Positions 1-7,199 of a stretch of DNA of 34,641 nucleotides are shown one piece after another. Location of the stretch: contig NZ_LIQR01000199.1 in the NCBI RefSeq assembly GCF_001418575.1, positions 1 through 34,641 on the forward strand, read 5' to 3'. The number at the start of each line of letters is the position of its first letter. Within the stretch, counting starts at the first letter, position 1. The position numbers were made by a program, and so were the translations under genes. This stretch comes from Peterkaempfera griseoplana (GTDB lineage: Bacteria > Actinomycetota > Actinomycetes > Streptomycetales > Streptomycetaceae). Below the pieces are notes generated by a model. It was not told the DNA's origin, did no database searches, and saw only the letters and a list, made by a program, of their open reading frames with translations.

Positions 1-362
1 CGGCGGAACGCCGGGCGCTGAGCGGCGGCGCCGTGCGCCGGGGCCCTGGTGACCCCACCGGCCGGGAGCGGCACCGGGCGGAGGTGGTCCACCCGGGTTC
101 CTCGCGGCCGCCGGGCCAGGCACGTCCTGGTGAGGCGGTCGCGGGGAGATCCTGGCCGGGGGCGACCCGGGCCATGACGCCCATGTCGCCAGGCCCTCAC
201 CGGCGACCGGGGTGCGCGGCGTCGTCACCTGCCTCGACGGGCCGTCAGCGACGCCCGCGCGACGCCCGCGCGACGCCCGCGCGACGCCCGCGCGGCGCCT
301 GCGGGGAGCGGGTCGGACACGGACGCTTGGCGCCCGGCCACGACAGTGCCGCCCTGTACGAA
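1..362. other. Non-coding or unassigned left edge
   Basis: No convincing gene was found here. The open frames encode Arg/Pro/Ala-rich peptides with no family resemblance, as expected from random GC-rich DNA. The stretch contains the 11-bp tandem repeat block at 248-302 and ends at the terminator hairpin beginning at 363. The end of a gene lying outside the window cannot be excluded. Confidence 0.5.
248..302. repeat. Short tandem repeat, 11-bp unit
   Basis: Four exact copies of GCGACGCCCGC lie head to tail (248-258, 259-269, 270-280, 281-291). A fifth, degenerate copy follows at 292-302. The unit length is not a multiple of three, so it would shift frame in any coding sequence, which suggests a non-coding microsatellite prone to slippage. 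No function is evident. Confidence 0.9.
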
Positions 363-397
363 CGGGTGGCCCGCACCGGAACGGTGCGGGCCACCCG
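363..397 (-). terminator. Hairpin terminator of the dienelactone hydrolase-like gene
   Basis: A perfect 15-bp inverted repeat (363-377 with 383-397) encloses the 5-nt loop GGAAC. There is no long U-tract, as is usual for Streptomyces terminators. It lies about 70 bp past the stop of the minus-strand gene ending at 469. Confidence 0.75.
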
Positions 398-468
398 GCC
401 AAGCGGCAGTCGCCGACCTCCTGAGGGTGCGTCGGGCCCGTCACGGGCGGCCCGCGCCGCGCACCGCG

Positions 469-1275
469 TCAGGGACGCAGCCGGCGGTTGAGGAACGCCA
501 CGACCTCCTCGCGGGCCCGGTACGCCGGGTGGCCCTCCACCTCGCGGACCTCACGGGTCAGGACCGAGTGCGCGCTGCGGCCGAACCCTGTGCTGTTGCC
601 CGGGGAGGAGTCGAGCTCGATGCACTCGAAGGCACTCCCCAGCCGCTCGCGAAGGGCTGTGAAGCGCTCGGCCGGGGCCAGCCGGTCCTCACTGAAGCGC
701 AGACCCAGTACGCACAGCCCGGCGTTCTTGGTCCGGTCGGTGATCTGCTCCAGCTCGTCGGGGGAGAGGCCCGGGTCCGCACGGTGGGCGGCGGTCAGGG
801 GCAGCGGGACCGACGGCTGACTCAGCACCGGGGCGAGGACCACCTCGTCCACGGCGGCGGCCAGGGCGAACCCGCCCGTGAAGCACATGCCGATGACGCC
901 CACCCCCGGGGCCGGGGTGCGGGCGGCCAGATCCCGCGCCAGTGCGCGCAGATAGTCGGCGACGGGCCGGGAGGAGCGCAGCGCCAGCGCCCGGAACTCC
1001 GCCGAGACGCACACCCGGGCGAAGACCAGCAGCGTGTGGGCCGTCGTGTCGCGCCGGCCGGGACTCCCGAAGAGCGAGGGGATCACCACGGTGAAGCCCT
1101 CGGAGACCAGGTGCTCGCCCAGCCCCAGCACCTCGGGGGTGACCCCGGGAATCTCCGGGACGAGCACCACCCCGGGCCCCTCGCCCTTCTCGAAGCAGTC
1201 ATGGGTGAGACCGGCGAAGCTGAAGGCGGTGCTTCGCCAGCCGGTGAGATCGGCCACCGGCGCGGTGTCGGCCAT
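469..1275 (-). CDS. Dienelactone hydrolase family protein
   Basis: This 268-aa alpha/beta-hydrolase-fold enzyme resembles carboxymethylenebutenolidase (dienelactone hydrolase). The nucleophile-elbow motif GMCFTGG carries the likely catalytic Cys131. Asp197 (FSEDRLAP) and His236 or His249 are candidates for the rest of the Cys-Asp-His triad, and Glu41 (VPEIPG) matches the glutamate that primes the cysteine in this family. The protein has no signal peptide and should be cytosolic. The ATG start has a purine-rich Shine-Dalgarno (GAGGCAGGGA). The gene stands alone, with a terminator at 363-397 and a 17-bp palindrome about 120 bp upstream of the start. The natural substrate is unknown; many family members act on esters other than dienelactones. 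Confidence 0.88.
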   Translation of the reverse strand: MADTAPVADLTGWRSTAFSFAGLTHDCFEKGEGPGVVLVPEIPGVTPEVLGLGEHLVSEGFTVVIPSLFGSPGRRDTTAHTLLVFARVCVSAEFRALALRSSRPVADYLRALARDLAARTPAPGVGVIGMCFTGGFALAAAVDEVVLAPVLSQPSVPLPLTAAHRADPGLSPDELEQITDRTKNAGLCVLGLRFSEDRLAPAERFTALRERLGSAFECIELDSSPGNSTGFGRSAHSVLTREVREVEGHPAYRAREEVVAFLNRRLRP

Positions 1276-1393
1276 GGTCCCTGCCTCGGGTGAGCGTCTG
1301 GTGCGGACGGGCCGCCTGGAACGGTGCTGAGCTGCTGCCCGGCCTGGCCGCCTGCGACGGTGGGGCCGGGCCTCCGTACGGGGCCTCAGAACG

Positions 1394-1410
1394 TCTGATG
1401 GCCCATCAGA
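1394..1410. promoter_or_regulatory. 17-bp palindrome, candidate operator
   Basis: TCTGATGG-C-CCATCAGA is a perfect inverted repeat with one central base. On the minus strand a -10-like TAGGGT (1419-1424) sits just upstream, so the palindrome would cover the start of transcription of the dienelactone-hydrolase-like gene, leaving a leader of about 135 nt. The size and symmetry suit a TetR- or GntR-type regulator, but no such gene lies immediately adjacent. Confidence 0.5.
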
Positions 1411-1535
1411 GTCACCCTATCGGGAGGGGTTCCAGCCGTCGCAGGCAGCCTCGGTACGGCGTTTGCGACCGGTGACGGAGCCCCCGGAGGGACACGTGTG
1501 TCTTCCGGCGGGGCCCCTCGCCGCCCGGTCTCCCC

Positions 1536-2177
1536 TCAGTGCGAGACCGCCCACTGCACCCCGTGGTGCCGCGGCGTCTCGATCTCGTCCAGCAGTGCCA
1601 CCGCCAGGTCCGCATGCGATATGCGTCCCTGCCCGACCACCTCGCCGACCGCACTCCGGTAGTGCCCGGTGTCCTCGGCCCCGGCGTCCAGGTCCAGCGG
1701 CGGGACCACCATCAGCCAGTCGAGCTCGGCGGCCGTGGCCCGCAGCAGCTCGAACTCGGCGACATGCCCCTGGGAGAACAACCGGTACTCCTCCGGGAAT
1801 TGGGGATCGTCCATCATCCTCACGCCCGGCGACGTCTCCAGCGTCGTCGCGACGCCCAGGACCAGGAGCCGTCGCACCCCCGCTCGCCCGAGGCCGTCGA
1901 CCAGTGCCCGCGCGGTCGCGGTGAAGTACTGCTCGGCCGGCACGTCCAGCCGCACCGAGGCGTTCACGGCCGCGTCGTGCCCCGCCGCGACCACCGCCAC
2001 CGACCCGGCGTCCGTCGCGTCGCCGCGCACCGCCGTCACCCCCTCCTGGGCGCCGAGTTCCGCATACCTGTCCGGGTCCCGCACCACCGCCGTCACCGTG
2101 TGCCCGCGCCGTACGGCCTCGGCCACCGCCGCGCGTCCCACACGTCCGCCGGCGCCGAAGATCACGATCTTCTTCAT
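1536..2177 (-). CDS. NAD(P)H-binding oxidoreductase (atypical SDR)
   Basis: This 213-aa protein begins with a Rossmann dinucleotide-binding motif (IFGAGGRVGRAA, residues 6-17). The following pattern (VRDPDRY, then an Ala/Val-rich strand and VRGDATD) is typical of NAD(P)H-binding NmrA/BVR-B-like proteins, which are atypical short-chain dehydrogenases without the YxxxK catalytic motif. Expected location is the cytosol. Redox substrate or sensor role is unknown. The ATG start is supported by GGGAGGAACC just upstream. It is divergent from an HxlR-family regulator 96 bp away, a frequent pairing in which the regulator controls the oxidoreductase in response to redox or electrophile stress; that control is inferred. 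Confidence 0.85.
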   Translation of the reverse strand: MKKIVIFGAGGRVGRAAVAEAVRRGHTVTAVVRDPDRYAELGAQEGVTAVRGDATDAGSVAVVAAGHDAAVNASVRLDVPAEQYFTATARALVDGLGRAGVRRLLVLGVATTLETSPGVRMMDDPQFPEEYRLFSQGHVAEFELLRATAAELDWLMVVPPLDLDAGAEDTGHYRSAVGEVVGQGRISHADLAVALLDEIETPRHHGVQWAVSH

Positions 2178-2236
2178 GGTTCCTCCCTGAACTCCCCGTC
2201 GGGGCCTGTCGACTGAGGACAGTAGGAGGGAGGTGC

Positions 2237-2267
2237 CCGGTTACTGCAACGGAACCGGCGCTATCGT
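2237..2267. promoter_or_regulatory. Divergent promoter/operator for HxlR and oxidoreductase genes
   Basis: CCGGTT (2237-2242) and AACCGG (2253-2258) form an inverted repeat around GTTACTGCAAC (2240-2250), itself a GTT/AAC dyad. A -10-like TATCGT (2262-2267) ends 6 nt before the hxlR-family ATG at 2274, predicting a leaderless mRNA. On the other strand TTGCAG (2249-2244) and TACTGT (2224-2219) could be the oxidoreductase promoter. Autoregulation by the HxlR protein is inferred. Confidence 0.5.
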
Positions 2268-2273
2268 CGAGGG

Positions 2274-2636
2274 ATGACAGCGCCCCTGGACGCCGGCGTG
2301 TTCGACCTTCGCTGCAGCCACCGCATGCCCATCCGGGTGGGCGACAAGTGGAGCGGCCTGATCCTGCGCTGCCTCGAGGACGGCGGCCGCCGGTTCGGCG
2401 AGGTGAAGGCGGCTCTCCGGGGGGTCGCCCCGAAGGTGCTGACGGAGACGCTGCGCGCGATGGAGCGCGACGGCTGGGTCACCCGGACCGCGTACGACGA
2501 GAACCCGCCCCGGGTCGAGTACGCCCTCACCGAACTGGGGCGTTCGCTGCTCGGTCCGCTGAATGCCGCCTGCGCCTGGGCGCGGGAGCACCTGGACGAG
2601 CTGCCGCACGCTCAGGAGCGGACACCCACCGCGTAG
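2274..2636 (+). CDS. HxlR family winged-helix transcriptional regulator
   Basis: This 120-aa protein has the HxlR winged-helix domain across nearly its whole length. It has the usual opening with a Cys (FDLRCSHRMP, Cys14), followed by the IRVGDKWSGLILRCL helix, the recognition region (GVAPKVLTETLRAMERDGWVTR) and a wing (NPPRVEYALTELG). The N-terminal cysteine is at the position used for thiol or electrophile sensing in some family members. No Shine-Dalgarno precedes the ATG, and a -10-like element ends 6 nt upstream, consistent with leaderless translation. It is divergent from the NAD(P)H-binding oxidoreductase, its most likely target. Confidence 0.88.
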   Translation: MTAPLDAGVFDLRCSHRMPIRVGDKWSGLILRCLEDGGRRFGEVKAALRGVAPKVLTETLRAMERDGWVTRTAYDENPPRVEYALTELGRSLLGPLNAACAWAREHLDELPHAQERTPTA

Positions 2637-2742
2637 CGCAGGCGCTGCCCCACGACACCGCCGGACCGCCAGACGGCTCCGTCGTGTAGGAATGGAACGG
2701 ACGGCCCGGGATCCGGGGCCGCGGGACACGGGAGGTCGGACC

Positions 2743-4290
2743 GTGGGCGCGCCGGGGTACGCCGAGGACCTCGACGAGCTGCTGCGTGTGGTGCGGCGGC
2801 AGGGGTCGCTCGGGGAGGTGCTGCGCTGGCTGGGGCAGCGGATCGGGGCGGAGGCCGCCTGGCTCGGCGGTTCGGGAACGGTCCGGGCCGCGACCCCGGG
2901 GTTCCCCGGCGCGGTGCTCGGTGCCCTGGACGGGCAGCTGGCACGTCTGGCCCAGGGGCGGCTGGCTGCCGCGACGGCGCAGGTCGGCGGGGTGGAGGTA
3001 CGCCTCGAGGCGTTCGCCGGACGGGAGCCGCGGCCGGTGCTGGTGACGGTCAGCCCGGAGGAGCTGACGCGGGAGGCGGCGCAGCTGGCGTCGAGGACCG
3101 GGGGCCTGGTGGAGCTGCTGGGCAGGGCGTCGGAGGCCGACGGCAGCTCGCGCGGGTACGAGCAGAAGGCACGGCAGGTGCGGTTCGCGGTGCTGACCGC
3201 CCTGATGGCGGGGGACACCACCCTCGCCCGGCGGATGACCACTGGTGACGTGCCGCCGCTGCTCTCCGCCGAGAAGGCACGGGTGTACCTGCTGCACTGC
3301 CCTCCGGCCGACCGGGACCGGCTGGTCCGCGCCTACCAGGACCCCTCCGGCTACCACGGCCCGGACCTGATGGTCCACTGCCCGGCCTTCGACGAGCATC
3401 TGATCTGCCCGGTCGCCGAGGACTCCGGCGCGGGCGGGCAGCTCGGCCGCGGCGCGGTGCTGCGGCGTCTGGTCAGGGAGAACGCCGCGTACGCACTGGG
3501 CGTCAGCAGGCCGTACCCGCTCGACGCCACCGCCAGGGCCTACGGTGAGGCCCTGCACGCCCTGGCCGTCGCCCGCAACTCCCCGCAGCGACTGGCGTCC
3601 TACCGCGGCCAGCCCTCACTGGTGCACCTGCTGCCCGGCCGGGCCGCCCTCGCCTGGGCACGCGCCTATGTGGAGCCGCTGGACACCGTCCCGAGGCTCA
3701 CCCGCGACATCACACGGCTGGCTGTGACCTTCCCGCGCTCCGCGGTCGCGCGTCTGCTGCAGATCAGCCGCAACACCGTGGCCGCGCACTGCCGACGGGC
3801 GGAGGCCGCCCTGGGAGTGGACCTCGGTGAGGTCCGGGTCCGCGCGGCGCTCGACCTGGCGCTGTCGCTGGTCGGTGCGCACAGCGGCTCCCTGGTCCCC
3901 GCAGACGACCCCGGGGATCCGGGGGACGCCGGGAAGGCCGTGCCCACCCTGGAGGAGCTGCTCCGCACCCGGCCCGCGAGGGAATGGGCGGAACTGCTGC
4001 TCAAGCCGCTCCGAGACGACGAGCGCCAGCAGCTGTACCTCACCGTGCGGGCCTGGATCGAGGCAGGCGCGGACGCCCAGCGGACCGCCGGACAGCTGGG
4101 CCTGAGCCGCAACACCGTCCGGGCGCACCTGCGAGCGGTCGAAGGCCTGCTCCAGCGGGACCTCCTGACGACCGGTTCGGGCATCCACGACCTCGTCCAC
4201 GCGGTGCGGGCGGTGACTGGGCACCGTGCACAGCCGGACGCCGAAGCTGAGCAGCGTGCACGGTGGCCCGGGCGGTACGCCGGCTTCTAG
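2743..4290 (+). CDS. PucR-like regulator with two HTH segments
   Basis: This 515-aa regulator starts at GTG 2743, preceded by GGGAGG at good spacing; an upstream ATG at 2692 is possible but has poorer context. Residues 1-130 look like a small sensory domain. Residues 140-330 are of unknown fold, with a PucR/CdaR-like central part. A first HTH lies at about 333-360 (ARLLQISRNTVAAHCRRAE) and a second at about 446-473 (GQLGLSRNTVRAHLRAVE). The two share the SRNTV-AH core, indicating an internal duplication of the PucR C-terminal HTH. There are no membrane segments, so it should be a cytosolic DNA-binding protein. It is followed by a clear terminator at 4495-4533. Ligand and targets are unknown. 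Confidence 0.72.
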   Translation: MGAPGYAEDLDELLRVVRRQGSLGEVLRWLGQRIGAEAAWLGGSGTVRAATPGFPGAVLGALDGQLARLAQGRLAAATAQVGGVEVRLEAFAGREPRPVLVTVSPEELTREAAQLASRTGGLVELLGRASEADGSSRGYEQKARQVRFAVLTALMAGDTTLARRMTTGDVPPLLSAEKARVYLLHCPPADRDRLVRAYQDPSGYHGPDLMVHCPAFDEHLICPVAEDSGAGGQLGRGAVLRRLVRENAAYALGVSRPYPLDATARAYGEALHALAVARNSPQRLASYRGQPSLVHLLPGRAALAWARAYVEPLDTVPRLTRDITRLAVTFPRSAVARLLQISRNTVAAHCRRAEAALGVDLGEVRVRAALDLALSLVGAHSGSLVPADDPGDPGDAGKAVPTLEELLRTRPAREWAELLLKPLRDDERQQLYLTVRAWIEAGADAQRTAGQLGLSRNTVRAHLRAVEGLLQRDLLTTGSGIHDLVHAVRAVTGHRAQPDAEAEQRARWPGRYAGF

Positions 4291-4494
4291 CGTTCTTCCT
4301 GGCAGGCACGGGGGAGCTGCCGTAGCAGGCCCGATGCCGAGGAGCCGCGCCGGTGGCTCCCCGGCGTCGGCCGCCACCCCGCGCCGGGAACCCGCCGGGA
4401 CGCCACGGTACGGCCCGTCCACGGCCGATGCCGCCCGCCTCCCTGCCCGCCTCTCCCCTCGGGCTGGGTTGCCCCTGAACCGCAGTTCCCCATG

Positions 4495-4533
4495 AGCCCC
4501 GTCTCCCGACCTCTCGTCGGGGCGGGGCTTTTT
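4495..4533 (+). terminator. Rho-independent terminator with U-tract
   Basis: AGCCCC and GGGGCT, plus an inner CCCGAC and GTCGGG, form a two-part stem followed by TTTTT (4529-4533). It lies about 205 bp after the PucR-like gene. It is one of the few classical T-tailed terminators in this window. Confidence 0.75.
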
Positions 4534-4635
4534 GTCCTGCCTTGCCGAAGGCTGAGCGATGTCAGCGAAGCTTGACTGCAGCAGAACCCAGCCTTCATCG
4601 TGGCGGCTTGCGGCTCACTGAACGGAGATGTGACG

Positions 4636-5031
4636 ATGCGGCACTTTGTACGACCTGAGGGCGCTCCACCGACGAACGGCTACAGCCATGCGGTGGCATT
4701 CACGGGCGCGGTCGTGGCGGTCTCGGGCCAGGTCCCGGTGGACCACGAAGGCCGACTGGTGGGCGAGGGGAACGCCGAGGCCCAGATACGCCAGGTATAC
4801 GCGAACCTGGCCACTGCCCTCGCGGCAGCGGGCTCGTCCCTCGACCATGTGATCAAACTGACGGTCTACCTCACCGATCTGCAGGATCTGCCGGCATTCC
4901 GCCGCGTACGAGACGAGCACCAGAACCCTGAGCGTCCCCCCGCCTGCTCCCTTGTCCAGGTCGGCGGGTTGGTGCACCCCGCGTTCCGCGTCGAGATCGA
5001 CGCGTGGGCTGCAGTACCCGCCAGCGCGTGA
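4636..5031 (+). CDS. RidA family protein (YjgF/YER057c/UK114)
   Basis: This 131-aa protein matches the normal length of RidA enamine/imine deaminases, which hydrolyse reactive 2-aminoacrylate and related imines in the cytosol as trimers. Visible family features are the start (FVRPEGAPPTNGYSHAV), the VSGQVPVD strand, EAQIRQVYANLATAL, and the C-terminal AFRVEIDAWAAV, where the Arg corresponds to the substrate-carboxylate-binding arginine. ATG 4636 is chosen because GGAG lies 8 nt upstream; a GTG two codons earlier is too close to it. Codon bias is weaker than in the flanking genes, and the neighbours downstream are a small hypothetical and a phage-gene remnant, so acquisition by transfer is possible. 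Confidence 0.9.
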   Translation: MRHFVRPEGAPPTNGYSHAVAFTGAVVAVSGQVPVDHEGRLVGEGNAEAQIRQVYANLATALAAAGSSLDHVIKLTVYLTDLQDLPAFRRVRDEHQNPERPPACSLVQVGGLVHPAFRVEIDAWAAVPASA

Positions 5032-5200
5032 GAGACGGGGTACCTACCGCCGATGCGACCGCCAGAGAGCATGCGGGTGGCTGCGGAGCCCACTGCGGGA
5101 CGGAGAGACGGCTGGGATACGGCACCTTGGATCATCCCGGCTCCTCGGCGCGAGGCGAGCGTTTGACGCCATGCCAGGACCCGGACCTAGGGTTGAACGC

Positions 5201-5509
5201 ATGTCGTCGCATCTCAGCTCCGGCGCATCGGGAGCGATCCGGCGCTTTGCCGGGTGGGTCGCTCGCGGCTCAGTAGGGCACCCCTTGCTGCAGGGCATCA
5301 ACTACTGGGACGAGCTTGAGGACTCACCCAGCCAGATGGAGACGTGCTTCGCCATCTTCGTCAACGTCCTCGAACTTGACGAACATGGAGAGCCCATCAA
5401 CGAAAAGTACGCGGAGCGACGCGCTGCCACGTTTCTCCACCGCTACTGCACCGGCCAGCTCCCACCTGGCGAGCCGGAGCTGGAGCCCTGGGAGTGCGCG
5501 CTTCACTGA
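5201..5509 (+). CDS. Small acidic hypothetical protein (DUF7677-like)
   Basis: This 102-aa protein starts at ATG 5201. It contains a short amphipathic N-terminal region (GAIRRFAGWVARG), a central METCFAIFVNVLELDEHGEP segment, and an acidic, Trp-containing C terminus. It resembles a family of about 100-aa proteins with the METxFAIFVNVLE core that I associate with DUF7677; that assignment is from memory. There is no signal peptide or membrane segment. Third-position GC is visibly lower than in neighbouring genes. Function is unknown; similar orphan proteins often sit next to toxin or polymorphic-system loci, but no partner is visible here. Confidence 0.7.
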   Translation: MSSHLSSGASGAIRRFAGWVARGSVGHPLLQGINYWDELEDSPSQMETCFAIFVNVLELDEHGEPINEKYAERRAATFLHRYCTGQLPPGEPELEPWECALH

Positions 5510-5534
5510 CTGAGCGACTGGCTCTGCCGATCCG

Positions 5535-5960
5535 ATGACCAATCCCTCTGAGGGCCTGTCCCTGGCCGCTGTCGCCCCGATCGTCGAGACCCGCATCCTT
5601 GTGGACACCATCCAGATCTTCCGCCCCGGCCCAGAGGTGCTGAACCCGGACACCGGCGAGTACGAGCCCGGACCTGACGTGATCGTCTGCGAGGGCGCGG
5701 GCGCCGTGTTCGGAGCCGGCGGGCCCGGCCCGGTCCTGTCCTGTCCCTGGAAGGGCAGGCGTGCGCGGACGACACCCGGAACCGCTACCGGGTGCTCACC
5801 ACCCCGCTGGACGCCCCGCTGGCCTCCCGCGACGACCATGTGCGGGCTCTTCCCCCGCGGTACCGGCGGGTGCACAGGGCGGTCCGTACGGCACCGCTCC
5901 GCCGGTCGGGGTGCGGGATTCACTCGCAGGATCGCCGCACAACGTGCGTTGTCGTGAAGA
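5535..5960 (+). pseudogene. Phage minor structural gene remnant (DUF6093-like), frameshifted
   Basis: From ATG 5535 the first frame encodes a segment (VDTIQIFRPGPEVLNPDTGEYEP) resembling DUF6093, a small head-tail or minor structural protein of actinobacterial phages. After about residue 67 the similarity continues in another frame (LEGQACADDTRNRYRVLTT, about 5745-5801). The switch coincides with a tandem duplication of CCTGT (5735-5739 and 5740-5744); removing one copy restores a continuous frame. After about 5850 resemblance fades, so the 3' end is probably also damaged. No other phage genes or attachment repeats are visible nearby, making this an isolated prophage relic. Family assignment is from memory of the motif pattern. 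Confidence 0.6.
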
Positions 5961-6108
5961 TTCTCCCACGCATCGATCACCCCCCTGAAGAAAAACAGCA
6001 CGTCAGAGGGGATATTCTGCCTACTGACGAATTCGGGTCGGCCAAAGGGAGCCGGCCTGTGGGCAACAACGGGATCCCCTCTGGGTGGTCCGGCGAAGGA
6101 GGATGGCG

Positions 6109-7020
6109 ATGCCTCTCGGGCTGCTCCGGGGCAGGCGTTCACGGACGAGCGGGACCGGCGCCCCGCTGCTGCCGGCGCCGCCCCGCGGGTCGGGCGTCAT
6201 CAGCTGCGAAGTGCTGGATCCGATGGGCACCGCACTGCGCGGTGCGGAGATCACCGTCTACGAGGCGCTGACCCGTGCCCCGATCGTGACGGCCACCAGC
6301 GACCCCTTCGGACGGTTCGTCGCCACGCTGCCACCCGGTCAGTACCAGCTGGTGGTGAGCGCGGACAGCCTGGAATCGGTCCGCTCGGAGGTCACCGTCG
6401 CCTCCGGCGAACGCGTCCACGCCGGGCCGGTGCAGCTGATGCCCTCCCCGCTCAAGGAGCTGCCGGTCGCCGGGGCCTGGGTCTTCGACCCGCCGCACAC
6501 CGCCATCCGCTTCATCGCGCAGCACGTGGGCATGGCCCATGTGCACGGCCGGTTCACCAGCTTCAAGGGCGGGATCCGCATCGGGGAGCGGATGGAGGAC
6601 TCGCACATCGAGATCACCATCGACGCGGCCTCCATCACCACCGGCAACCGGACCCGCGACACCCATCTGCGGTCGGCCGACTTCCTGGACGTCAAGCGCT
6701 ACCCGTACCTGCACTTCAGCAGTGACCGCCTGATCCACCGCCACGGCGCCAAGTGGACCGTGCAGGGCGCGCTCACCATGCACGGCATCAGCCGCTCCGT
6801 CCAGCTGGACACCAACTACCTGGGCATGGTCAACGGCGGGTACGGCGAGGAGCTGCGCTGTGCGGCCCTGGCCACCGGTGAGCTCCACCGCGAGGACTTC
6901 ACCCTCAACTGGCGCTCCATGCTGGCCCGCGGCATCGCCGTCGTGGGCCCCCGGATCAAGCTGGAGCTGGATGTCCAGGCCATGCTCAAGGGTCCGGGGA
7001 TGCCGACACCCCCGGAGTGA
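6109..7020 (+). CDS. YceI family protein with N-terminal carboxypeptidase-like regulatory domain
   Basis: This 303-aa protein starts at ATG 6109, with AAGGAGG ending 6 nt upstream. Residues about 20-110 form a beta-sandwich of the carboxypeptidase regulatory/transthyretin-like type (ISCEVLDPMGTALRGAEITV, then DPFGRFVATLPPGQYQLVV). Residues about 118-300 are a YceI domain, a lipocalin-like barrel that binds polyisoprenoids or other long lipids. Its hallmarks are a WVFDPPHTAIRFIAQH start, RDTHLRSADFLDVKRYPYLHF, a GALTMHGISR strand and FTLNWR. No signal peptide is evident, so it is probably cytosolic, unlike periplasmic E. coli YceI. It stands upstream of an Old Yellow Enzyme family gene; a shared function is not established. 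Confidence 0.85.
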   Translation: MPLGLLRGRRSRTSGTGAPLLPAPPRGSGVISCEVLDPMGTALRGAEITVYEALTRAPIVTATSDPFGRFVATLPPGQYQLVVSADSLESVRSEVTVASGERVHAGPVQLMPSPLKELPVAGAWVFDPPHTAIRFIAQHVGMAHVHGRFTSFKGGIRIGERMEDSHIEITIDAASITTGNRTRDTHLRSADFLDVKRYPYLHFSSDRLIHRHGAKWTVQGALTMHGISRSVQLDTNYLGMVNGGYGEELRCAALATGELHREDFTLNWRSMLARGIAVVGPRIKLELDVQAMLKGPGMPTPPE

Positions 7021-7199
7021 TGACCCGCCAGGCCGTCCGTGTGCGGCGGCCGGATGCCTGCGGGGGTCCCGCCACCGCCCGCGGACGGCCGTGTGAGCCG
7101 GACAACAGGGCCGGGGCGGAAGATCCGCTCCGGTCGTGGTGTTGCCGCTGGCGGGCCGCGCCCGAGGAGGGCGGCCCCCGTCGGAAGAGGAGCATCAGC

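Noticed and set aside
248-302. Possible CRISPR array or iteron cluster
   Set aside because: The units are 11 bp and contiguous, with no unique spacers, and no cas or replication gene is nearby.
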